5,183 nt of DNA from JAXHUA01 sp034189695. GTDB taxonomy: Bacteria; Chloroflexota; Dehalococcoidia; E44-bin15. Of this stretch, positions 1 through 5,121 are shown piece by piece. Under the pieces are notes generated by a model that did not search any database, was not told the origin of the DNA, and saw only the letters and a program-made list of their open reading frames with translations. The translations under genes were made by a program, and so were the position numbers. The DNA is taken from assembly GCA_034189695.1 (NCBI GenBank), contig JAXHUA010000161.1, positions 1 through 5,183 of the forward strand, given 5' to 3'. How positions within the stretch are numbered: position 1 is the first letter of the stretch; each line of letters begins with the position of its first letter.

Positions 1-120
1 TGGTAGCGGGACGGCAGCTTGCGCCATCTTCGGCAATCCGCTTTGTTCGGCCCCCTCTACCCTGCCACCAGCACCCTAATAAGGTAGTGGCGGCGGGCTT
101 TGACGGCCTACTTGCCTTAA

Positions 121-147
121 CTCCTGGAGCTTGCCAGTCACCAGGAG
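121..147. repeat. 7-bp inverted repeat, stem-loop
   Basis: CTCCTGG at 121-127 pairs perfectly with CCAGGAG at 141-147 across a 13-nt loop. Neither side is followed by a T-run, so it is not a standard intrinsic terminator. Its function is unknown and it may be chance. Confidence 0.35.
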
Positions 148-239
148 CGTGCCGTATGAGGTTTTAAAGGTGCGTTATCAGCATAGCTATCATCGCACAA
201 TAGCGCAGATTGTAATATGCGAAAAAGCAGTTGCATTTT

Positions 240-264
240 CCTCTCCCCCCGGGTCCAGGAGAGG
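240..264. repeat. 7-bp inverted repeat beside the terminator
   Basis: CCTCTCC at 240-246 pairs with GGAGAGG at 258-264 around a C-rich 11-nt loop. It lies just past the T-tract of the minus-strand terminator. It could be a second, backup hairpin, although no T-run follows it on the minus strand. Confidence 0.4.
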
Positions 265-267
265 TCT

Positions 268-297
268 TGAAAAAGAAAGAGCCCGGCCTTCCCGGGC
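268..297 (-). terminator. Rho-independent terminator of the minus-strand operon
   Basis: Read on the minus strand, GCCCGG (297-292), a GAAGG loop and CCGGGC (286-281) form a 6-bp all-GC hairpin. It is followed at once by a T-rich tract, TCTTTCTTTTTC. This is the classic intrinsic-terminator layout. On the plus strand the A-run precedes the hairpin, so it works only leftward. It is the first good terminator after the alarmone-synthetase gene and probably ends the operon transcript, leaving a 3' untranslated region of about 360 nt. Confidence 0.8.
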
Positions 298-391
298 AGG
301 GCAGGGCGGGTCGTGGAGTCGGTAGAGAACGGGTCGAGGTGTAGGTGAGGGCTTAATCAGAGGCGGTGATACAGGCCTATTTGCTCAAGAT

Positions 392-426
392 GAGGCCAAT
401 GCCGCCGCTTGGGCCGGCAGTGGCTC
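392..426. repeat. Imperfect GC-rich hairpin in the operon 3' region
   Basis: The arms GAGGCCAATGCCG and CGGCAGTGGCTC pair over about eleven base pairs with one bulged G and one A-G mismatch, around a 10-nt loop. No T-run follows on either strand. It lies in the presumed 3' untranslated region and may be part of a larger RNA fold together with the 9-mer repeats beside it. Confidence 0.35.
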
Positions 427-435
427 TACACATGG

Positions 436-622
436 TGACTTGGTGATATTGTGGGGTCCCAGTGAGGCTCTCCTAGTGAGCTGCTGTGGATAATACACGA
501 ATGTATTTCATCCTGACTTGGTTACCCAGGCTGAGATCACTATTGGCCCACAGTTGCTGACCATAGGCAAAATGCCGAGTGGGATTATCGGGATGACCTT
601 TGCGTTTGTCCGCTGACTTGGT
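436..622 (-). repeat. Three dispersed copies of ACCAAGTCA in the 3' region
   Basis: The plus-strand 9-mer TGACTTGGT (ACCAAGTCA in the transcript) occurs exactly at 436-444, 514-522 and 614-622. The second and third copies belong to a longer imperfect repeat, CTGACTTGG..CCCAGG, at 513-530 and 613-629, with starts 100 nt apart. Spacing is 78 and 100 nt, so this is not a simple tandem array. Three identical 9-mers in under 200 bases of non-coding sequence is more than chance would usually give. They could be protein-binding sites, structural RNA elements or duplication remnants. No other copy was found in the window. Confidence 0.5.
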
Positions 623-658
623 GCCCAGGTTCACGCAAGTCCTACTAGAGTATGCCAT
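473..658 (-). CDS. Doubtful 61-codon ORF overlapping the synthetase stop
   Basis: An ATG at 658-656 overlaps the TAA stop of the alarmone-synthetase gene by one base (TAATG), an arrangement that can support translational restart. The frame runs 61 codons to a stop at 473-475. The product is basic in its first half (KSADKRKGHPDN), has no recognisable domain, signal peptide or membrane segment, and no Shine-Dalgarno sequence precedes it. Two of the three ACCAAGTCA repeats fall inside it, which fits non-coding DNA better. If real it would be the sixth operon gene, possibly a small partner of the synthetase; more likely it is chance. Confidence 0.18.
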   Translation of the reverse strand: MAYSSRTCVNLGTKSADKRKGHPDNPTRHFAYGQQLWANSDLSLGNQVRMKYIRVLSTAAH

Positions 659-1635
659 TAGTCGTTTGTCGACACGGATTTGCCCCATATCGTTGCTAGG
701 GACTCCAGCAGGTCTAGAGGCAACAGATCGCCCCAAATTTCCTTGAGGCGGAACACATCCTTTTCAAGGCGCTCAAACACCAGGAGGGTTTCGGGCTGGA
801 AAAGTAGGGGATTGCACCTCTCGTCATCTGCATACTGGCTAAAGATTTCCTCCAATTTCTCCTGGTTTTGCTCAGTGAACCTATCAAGCAGTGGTCCGAA
901 GCCGCTAACCTCATCTTCAGACAGCAGCGTCTGGAGCCCTGAAAGCATCCCTAGGGAAAGCTCCCGATCATACGGCTTCGCCGTAAAGCGGTAGAAATGC
1001 CTGTCCAACTGCTCTAACATCCGAGCCTCCTGAAATGCGGGGCGGCTTAACATCTCCTTCCTCGCTTCTGCGACTGCATCATCGAAGATCTCCACAAGCG
1101 CTACAAGTCTGTAGATTGAGCGTTTGACCTCCGTGGGAGGAGGTTGAGATGGCTTGTAGGAGAGCTCGTGCGAGATGTCGGCCCATAGGTTTTGCGCCCG
1201 CGTGTGGAGTTGAATCTCACATATCAGCCCCCGGTGTTTGTCGTCAGGCTCGAGCATCCCCTCAGGCAGACTTACTTCAAAGTGAATACCTAAGTATCCA
1301 AGTTGATCGTACTCAAGGCCTAGTGTCTTGTTCTCATGGCTGTGCACTACGAAGCAGTCCCTGACGACTCCTTCTAAATCCACCAGTGAATCGTAATACG
1401 TGCAAACTACTCTGACCCCGGCCTTATCACGAATCTCCTCATACGGATTACTGTATCCTTTTCGTAGAGCCTTCTTGAGGAAACTGGCAACCTCCTTGGG
1501 ACTAGCTTGCAATATGCAAGGAACACCTCGCCTACGGACTTCTGTCTCCAGAATCCCTTTGACCCGTTCGCAGAGGTCTCGGTACACAGGCCGCTCAGCC
1601 AGCCACCGCTTACGAAGGGTCTCAAGGTCGTTCAT
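658..1635 (-). CDS. RelA/SpoT-domain alarmone synthetase, toxSAS/CapRel-like
   Basis: This 325-residue protein carries a RelA/SpoT nucleotidyl-transferase domain at about residues 20-165 and no HD hydrolase or TGS domain, so it is a synthetase-only protein. Visible motifs are the Mg-binding aspartate in RDKAGVRVV (D70), the guanine-stacking tyrosine in GYLGIH (Y114), and the catalytic glutamate in CEIQLHT (E140), followed by WADISHELSYK (151-161). The usual RxK of the ATP-binding segment reads SPK (45-47), so its arginine is replaced. Family members transfer pyrophosphate from ATP to GTP/GDP, to ATP-type nucleotides or, in several toxSAS, to tRNA. The helical C-terminal extension of about 150 residues is unrecognised and could be a regulatory or trigger-sensing part, as in CapRel. 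The ATG overlaps the upstream stop (ATGA) and has AGGGAAAG before it. The synthetase fold is secure; the toxin role is inference. Confidence 0.88.
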   Translation of the reverse strand: MNDLETLRKRWLAERPVYRDLCERVKGILETEVRRRGVPCILQASPKEVASFLKKALRKGYSNPYEEIRDKAGVRVVCTYYDSLVDLEGVVRDCFVVHSHENKTLGLEYDQLGYLGIHFEVSLPEGMLEPDDKHRGLICEIQLHTRAQNLWADISHELSYKPSQPPPTEVKRSIYRLVALVEIFDDAVAEARKEMLSRPAFQEARMLEQLDRHFYRFTAKPYDRELSLGMLSGLQTLLSEDEVSGFGPLLDRFTEQNQEKLEEIFSQYADDERCNPLLFQPETLLVFERLEKDVFRLKEIWGDLLPLDLLESLATIWGKSVSTND

Positions 1636-2705
1636 CGCTTTCCCTGGACTCGCCTGACTCGGTCCTCAATCTCCACACGAGTCCTGCCATCATCGAGATC
1701 CCTCATCTTCACGTGTTCCTGGAATACCTCAGGATCTCCCAAGACAGCAATGCCGCTCTCGAAATCCAACTGGATTCTCTTGAGATGAGTATTTATCAAT
1801 GATATATCTTTGTCGAATGGCTGGGGAGAAATCTCGGCCTGGCCTAGCCAGTCAATGTACCGCTGGCTGTCTTGCACCAGTAGGTACCGTTCCGCGAACC
1901 CTATGGGACTGAATGTCCTAGACTGGCTGCTGAGCTCTGCTAGCAAGGCGATTTCGTATCGAGCTTTGGTCTCCGGCTCGTTGACCTGCTCAGAAATGAA
2001 GGTCTCGGTGGCTAGGAAAAGGCGCTTGGTAGTAACCCCAGAAGCTTCGCGAAGTTTGCATCCAAGAAATCTCTTTAAGAAGAAGTCCGCCACTTCAGTT
2101 GTTGGGTGGTAACCTCGCTGGTTGTCTGACACGCCGCCTTCAATCGTGTCCAGGGCACTGCTTCTTTGAATGAACAACCCCACCTTGAAGACCTTGGTCT
2201 TTTCGGTGAGCATCAACTCTCTGAGATGTTCGAGGCTGTATGTAGCCTTACCGCCAAGGAGGGTCTGCTGTAGACGCACTCCAGCCTCCCTCTCAAGCTT
2301 CAAGATTGTAAGACCTGGGACCGTTCCGACCGATACCTGGGCTACACACAATAGGCCGGCGGGATTCACCCCGGTTTGTGCGCTATAGAGATGCTGGGCA
2401 ATTTGTTGAGACATTGAGACAAAAACAGTGGTTTGGCTGCCCAGGTTGTCTAGCACCAGCGCCGGAATTGGAGACGGTGAAGTGGGATCGAACACTACAT
2501 CGTAGCCGGCGGTAGTCAATGTTGCTGTGATCTTCTCTCGGAAGTAGTTCTTCAGTTCTTGGGTGAGGGGGCTCTCCACTTCGCTCAAAACAAGTGGTAG
2601 TCCGCCGCCACGCACCGGCCTCGTAGGAACGTCGTGGACTATCACCTTATCAACTCTGAGTCTCCCCAGGTCAGCTCTCATATACTCTCTCGCTGGCCCT
2701 TTCAC
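1632..2705 (-). CDS. NA37/YejK (NdpA)-family nucleoid-associated protein
   Basis: This 357-residue protein resembles the 37-kDa nucleoid-associated family (E. coli YejK/NdpA). The N-terminus has the family-like segment VDKVIVHDVP (19-28). The C-terminus has the long stretch from FAERYLLVQDSQRYIDWL to a terminal basic region, with the FQEHVKMRD and IEDRVRRVQ blocks near the end. No membrane segment or catalytic motif is evident. Family members bind the nucleoid and their biochemical role is poorly known. It shares GTGA with the upstream methyltransferase stop and ATGA with the downstream synthetase start, so translation of all three is probably coupled. The GTG at 2705 is kept for this overlap, but an ATG at 2681 with a weak GAGAG upstream is a fair alternative and would remove eight residues. 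Family assignment is by overall pattern, without alignment. In this context it may sense DNA state or restrain the synthetase (inference). Confidence 0.78.
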   Translation of the reverse strand: MKGPAREYMRADLGRLRVDKVIVHDVPTRPVRGGGLPLVLSEVESPLTQELKNYFREKITATLTTAGYDVVFDPTSPSPIPALVLDNLGSQTTVFVSMSQQIAQHLYSAQTGVNPAGLLCVAQVSVGTVPGLTILKLEREAGVRLQQTLLGGKATYSLEHLRELMLTEKTKVFKVGLFIQRSSALDTIEGGVSDNQRGYHPTTEVADFFLKRFLGCKLREASGVTTKRLFLATETFISEQVNEPETKARYEIALLAELSSQSRTFSPIGFAERYLLVQDSQRYIDWLGQAEISPQPFDKDISLINTHLKRIQLDFESGIAVLGDPEVFQEHVKMRDLDDGRTRVEIEDRVRRVQGKR

Positions 2706-3550
2706 GGTCTATTAGGAACTACTTCACTCTTCCTCAAACCCGAATTGTCGAACTTCAGAGTACGAGCGTTTTCGGTGACCATACGGACTACGTTGTCTGG
2801 GAAGCCATCTACAGGTGACTCCGCAGCGACCTCAAGGGTCACCTCGACCTTGGACCCAAGCAGAGCTTCCAAGTGTTGAATGACTTCCTGACCTATGGTC
2901 CCGGCCTCGCTTGACATGCGCAGCGGATTCAAGTGGACTGTAGCGTAAAAGCGCTTCGGTCTACTTAACACTTGTGCCTCGGGAGGGCGTTGGTCAAGGA
3001 TGTTGTGAATAGACACAGCCGTGTTTGTCTTCTCTGGCCACTTGAATCCATTCAGAGGCCCAAGGCTCCCAACAATATAGATTCGCTCCCTGATTTGCGG
3101 TATGCCGAACTCATGAGGTGATAGCTTTCGGATGCTTACATCGTAGTCCTCGGCCTCGAGGAGCTTCTTGATCCTCTCCCAGGTCTGCCCATCATCATGT
3201 CTTTCTAGATTGGGAACATTTTCAAGGATGAGGAACAGCGGGTGATGATGGTGAACCACACGAAGAATCTGGAGGTACAGATCGCCTAGCTTAGGATCCT
3301 CGAGTCCCGGCTGACCATCCTTAGCTTTAGAGAATGGCTGGCACGGAAAACCGGCGCATAAGATTTCGTGGGTAGGGATGTCGACGGCATCAATGGCTCT
3401 TATGTCTCCTGCTGGTTTCATCCCGTAGTTTTTCTCGTACACCGCTCGAAGAGTCTCATCTACCTCACATGCAAAAACGCAAGTGTGACCTAGGTTTCGC
3501 AGGGCAAGGTGGAAGCCACCCAGTCCCGCAAAGAGATCAATGAACCTCAT
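2702..3550 (-). CDS. Chimeric C5-cytosine DNA methyltransferase with DUF499-like C-terminus
   Basis: Residues 1 to about 195 are a C5-cytosine methyltransferase catalytic region: motif I DLFAGLGG (5-12) for AdoMet binding, motif IV GFPCQPFS (67-74) with catalytic C70, motif VI ENVPN (110-114) and motif VIII QIRERIYIVG (152-161). The linker WPEKT..SIHNILDQRPP is also typical. The target-recognition domain and motifs IX and X (the GN motif) are then absent. From about residue 197 the protein reads RPKRFYATVHLNP, then EVIQHLEAL, VEVTLEV and VTENARTLKF. I recognise this as the extreme C-terminus of DUF499-type AAA ATPases found in anti-phage loci. At 282 residues, with about 195 of methyltransferase, it is shorter than even compact enzymes such as M.HhaI (about 327). 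Methylation is therefore doubtful. The start has AGGAGG seven bases upstream. No restriction endonuclease is in the window. Confidence 0.85.
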   Translation of the reverse strand: MRFIDLFAGLGGFHLALRNLGHTCVFACEVDETLRAVYEKNYGMKPAGDIRAIDAVDIPTHEILCAGFPCQPFSKAKDGQPGLEDPKLGDLYLQILRVVHHHHPLFLILENVPNLERHDDGQTWERIKKLLEAEDYDVSIRKLSPHEFGIPQIRERIYIVGSLGPLNGFKWPEKTNTAVSIHNILDQRPPEAQVLSRPKRFYATVHLNPLRMSSEAGTIGQEVIQHLEALLGSKVEVTLEVAAESPVDGFPDNVVRMVTENARTLKFDNSGLRKSEVVPNRP

Positions 3551-3551
3551 C

Positions 3552-3563
3552 AGGAGGCCTCCT
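3552..3563 (-). promoter_or_regulatory. Strong Shine-Dalgarno within a 12-bp palindrome
   Basis: AGGAGGCCTCCT is a perfect palindrome in the 11-nt gap between the PIN gene and the methyltransferase. Its AGGAGG half on the minus strand lies seven bases before the ATG and overlaps the PIN stop (TAGGAGG). It is the only non-overlapping junction in the operon and the strongest ribosome binding site, so the methyltransferase can start translation independently. The central GGCC could let the message fold a short hairpin over the SD, or be a protein site; both are speculative. Confidence 0.7.
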
Positions 3564-3990
3564 AGCAGTCACCGAGCCATCGGACCTGGAACAGCGAGCT
3601 AGTAGCTCTGTAGAAGCGCTCGTCAGCAGTCCACAGCTCACACCGCAGTATTTCTGCCAACGCCAGATAGTGGGCGTCATAAGCTGCGTCCTGGCGAAGC
3701 TGGCTGGCCAGCTCCAGCGCCCTGCTGTGAAGGTGAGGTTGCTCTAGGAGTTCAATCCCTGAGGCCAACAAGCTGTCCAGGAGGCGCGTTGCAACGTCCA
3801 CGGACACCTCTTTCCGCATTACCCGCCGATGAAGGGCATTCGCCACCTCCACCGGCATCAGGTACGGAGCGATAGGCTGTATTCCCTGCTCAGCCCAAGA
3901 CCGGGCTAGTATGTAGGCCTTATCCGAGTGGACCTCTGGTAATAGCCACTTTGCCGCCAGGCTGGCGTCTATAACAACCAAGCCATTCAC
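3562..3990 (-). CDS. VapC-like PIN-domain ribonuclease toxin
   Basis: This 142-residue protein is a complete single-domain PIN nuclease of usual VapC length. The acidic residues expected at the Mg site are present: D8 in VVIDASLAAKW, E48 in PVEVANAL, D105 in AAYDAHYLALAE and D123 in TADERFYRA. VapC toxins cut tRNA or rRNA and are held inactive by the partner antitoxin. The GTG start overlaps the antitoxin stop (GTGA) and AAGG lies four bases upstream, so translation is coupled and the antitoxin is made first, the standard layout. The stop lies 11 nt before the methyltransferase ATG with no terminator between, which places the toxin in the same transcript as the defence-type genes. No missing residue suggests inactivation. 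Confidence 0.88.
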   Translation of the reverse strand: MNGLVVIDASLAAKWLLPEVHSDKAYILARSWAEQGIQPIAPYLMPVEVANALHRRVMRKEVSVDVATRLLDSLLASGIELLEQPHLHSRALELASQLRQDAAYDAHYLALAEILRCELWTADERFYRATSSLFQVRWLGDC

Positions 3991-4277
3991 TGAACCTTGG
4001 CTCTCTCTATCCTGGATTCACGGATCAGTTCAGCCGAGTCTCCTGCAATTTGTCGCCCTTGGAATATCTCCTCTTGAAGGGAAGCTAGCCGGTCGAGAGC
4101 TTCGTGACCGAAAGGCAAAGTCCTGGTTCCTTCTGCTTCATCCTTTACCAACTCCCGCTCAATGGCAGAGAGGCAATATCGCCGCATAGAAATGCCCTTC
4201 AAAGCAGCAATTACCTTGAGGCGACGCTGGACAGGGGGATCAAGGTCAAGAGTGAGACGTTTCCGTTTGGTTTCCAC
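3987..4277 (-). CDS. Ribbon-helix-helix antitoxin partner of the PIN toxin
   Basis: A protein of about 96 residues with an N-terminal ribbon-helix-helix DNA-binding fold: the beta strand KRKRLTLDLDP, then helices from VQRRLKVIAALKG and ISMRRYCLSAIERELV. An acidic linker leads to a C-terminal part (RLASLQEEIF..SAELIRESR) of the kind that wraps the toxin. It would neutralise the downstream PIN protein and bind its own promoter as a dimer. An ATG at 4289 would add four residues, but its own bases contain GGAGG exactly five bases before the GTG at 4277. The ATG itself has no good SD and would leave a leader of only about 16 nt from the predicted transcription start. I therefore prefer the GTG. 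The stop overlaps the toxin start. Confidence 0.82.
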   Translation of the reverse strand: METKRKRLTLDLDPPVQRRLKVIAALKGISMRRYCLSAIERELVKDEAEGTRTLPFGHEALDRLASLQEEIFQGRQIAGDSAELIRESRIERAKVQ

Positions 4278-4311
4278 GTATACCTCCATTAGCTCACACC
4301 ATCTGCAAAAG

Positions 4312-4340
4312 AGTATAGCGCATTTACAGAATTCTGTCTA
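4312..4340 (-). promoter_or_regulatory. Sigma70-type promoter of the vapBC-methyltransferase operon
   Basis: On the minus strand TAGACA (4340-4335, five of six matches to TTGACA) is separated by exactly 17 bp from TATACT (4317-4312, five of six matches to TATAAT). Transcription should start near 4305, about 28 nt before the preferred GTG start of the antitoxin. It is the only convincing promoter I found for the operon. An internal promoter for the last three genes cannot be excluded by eye. Confidence 0.75.
4326..4337. promoter_or_regulatory. Candidate antitoxin operator, 12-bp palindrome
   Basis: ACAGAATTCTGT is a perfect palindrome covering the last half of the -35 box and the start of the spacer. 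Ribbon-helix-helix antitoxins commonly repress their own operons by binding such inverted repeats as dimers, so a dimer here would block RNA polymerase. Position and symmetry support this; binding itself is inferred. Confidence 0.6.
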
Positions 4341-4640
4341 CATGCCAATGGCACGGCGCAAACGGTGGCGTGTAAAGACGCCTACACGAGATTCATGCGG
4401 AAGGAGTGGCCTCTACTGCCGCCTGACGCCAAACAGCCATGTCCTGGGGCTGGTGAAGGTGCCACCGCCTTCCTGGAGAACCTGGATGTGGGTTATCCGC
4501 ACCACTCCTGCTAGCCACCTCCCTGTATGAGCCCAGGAGAGCAGGTTGCCGGATGTACTACCCAGGTGGACGACATTCTTAAATCTGCTCACGACGAAGC
4601 TAATGGGCGGGCGCTGGTCCTGGCTGGCCTCGGTGGGGGC
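4341..4640. other. Intergenic stretch with a weak plus-strand open frame
   Basis: No firm gene is visible between the operon promoter and the broken gene to the right. A plus-strand frame reads from about 4341 to a TAG at 4512-4514, with protein-like stretches (DAYTRFMRKEWPLLPPDAK, GEGATAFLENLDVGY). The same frame reopens at an ATG at 4527 and runs to 4739, into the convergent pseudogene. No SD, promoter or family match is recognised. It could be the remnant of a gene interrupted by one stop codon, or chance in GC-rich DNA. The minus strand here has one open frame of about 80 codons with no start, also unconvincing. Confidence 0.3.
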
Positions 4641-5107
4641 CTAATGCCTGATGTAGTGGTGCTGTTTTCGCTTCGCCTTGTAGTATGCGGAGTCGAAGTG
4701 AGGGTAGAGCACCCGCAGCGGGTTGGAGATCTCCACTGAGGGGGCACTCCACCCGAGCTCGGTGAGGCGGTAGTACACCCGGGATGGGGCCGGCGGATAG
4801 CTATCCTGGATGGTGGAGGGCTCGGTCTGTCCAGTCTCTTCCACCCACTTCAGGCGCTTCAGGTGCCCGAAGTACCTGGTGAAGCCGGAGTACCTCATCT
4901 TGGTCAGCTTGTAGGGGGTGCCGCGCAAGTAGTATTCAAGCCGCTCGTTGTACTCCTCTTCAGTGAATCGTGGTTTGCCTTTCCTGGCGCGCTCCTCGTT
5001 CTCCCTGGCGATGGCGTCCTCGGCTGACCGGCAAGTTCTTCCAGCGATAATCCCAGCTCTGCCATGGTCAAGTGCTGTCCCTCGTGGTATCCTTTCCCCA
5101 TCGGCAT
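4641..5107 (-). pseudogene. Frameshifted small gene, winged-helix-like protein
   Basis: Two overlapping frames make one plausible protein. The first runs from ATG 5107 (or, better placed, ATG 5101, eight bases after GGAGG) through MAELGLSLEELAG to about 5027. The second supplies SAEDAIARENEERARKGKP onward to the TAG at 4641. Joining them needs a -1 shift near 5027. Past that point the first frame turns into a Ser/Pro/Arg/Thr-rich string, and the second frame before it looks equally out of frame. The restored protein would be about 153-155 residues. Its second half (TPYKLTKMRYSGFTRYFGHLKRLKWVEETG, then RVYYRLTELG) recalls a winged helix-turn-helix with its beta-hairpin wing. No slippery heptamer is seen, so a mutation or sequencing error is likelier than programmed shifting. 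Specific family not recognised. Confidence 0.6.
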
Positions 5108-5121
5108 GTCCTCCCTGTCTG

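Larger units (their letters stand above)
1..657. other. Gene-poor left flank
   Basis: No convincing protein gene or tRNA is visible here. Stretch 1-267 lies beyond the operon terminator and contains a 7-bp inverted repeat (121-147) and another at 240-264. A plus-strand frame is open from position 3 to a TAA near 168, but its translation is not recognisable and has no visible start, so it could be the tail of a gene entering from the left or chance. Stretch 298-657 lies between the alarmone-synthetase stop and the terminator, so it is probably transcribed as a long 3' untranslated region. It carries an imperfect hairpin at 392-426 and three copies of a 9-mer at 436-622. A 61-codon frame overlapping the synthetase stop is listed separately as doubtful. 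Confidence 0.6.

Noticed and set aside
1..120. tRNA gene suggested by GC-rich inverted segments and a CCACCA string
   Set aside because: No cloverleaf arms or GTTCGAATC-type T-loop could be aligned.
131..325. Plus-strand 64-codon open frame in the left flank
   Set aside because: It runs through the terminator hairpin, has no ribosome binding site, and ends in a low-complexity Arg/Gly/Ser stretch; it looks like chance.
436..622. CRISPR array or iteron-type origin
   Set aside because: Only three 9-mers at unequal spacing (78 and 100 nt), with no long direct repeats and no Cas or replication gene nearby.
680..994. Plus-strand open frames antisense to the synthetase, such as 680-994 and 1400-1657
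   Set aside because: They are Ser/Arg-rich shadows of a gene with clear catalytic motifs on the other strand.
1810..2112. Plus-strand open frame antisense to the NA37 gene
   Set aside because: No SD, no recognisable domain, and fully covered by the coupled minus-strand gene.
4162..4530. 122-codon plus-strand open frame across the antitoxin and promoter
   Set aside because: It is antisense to the antitoxin and its promoter, is Arg/Ser/Thr-rich, and has no ribosome binding site.
5020..5035. Programmed -1 ribosomal frameshift in the winged-helix-like gene
   Set aside because: No X_XXY_YYZ-type slippery heptamer or clear downstream stimulatory hairpin is visible at the junction; mutation or sequencing error is simpler.
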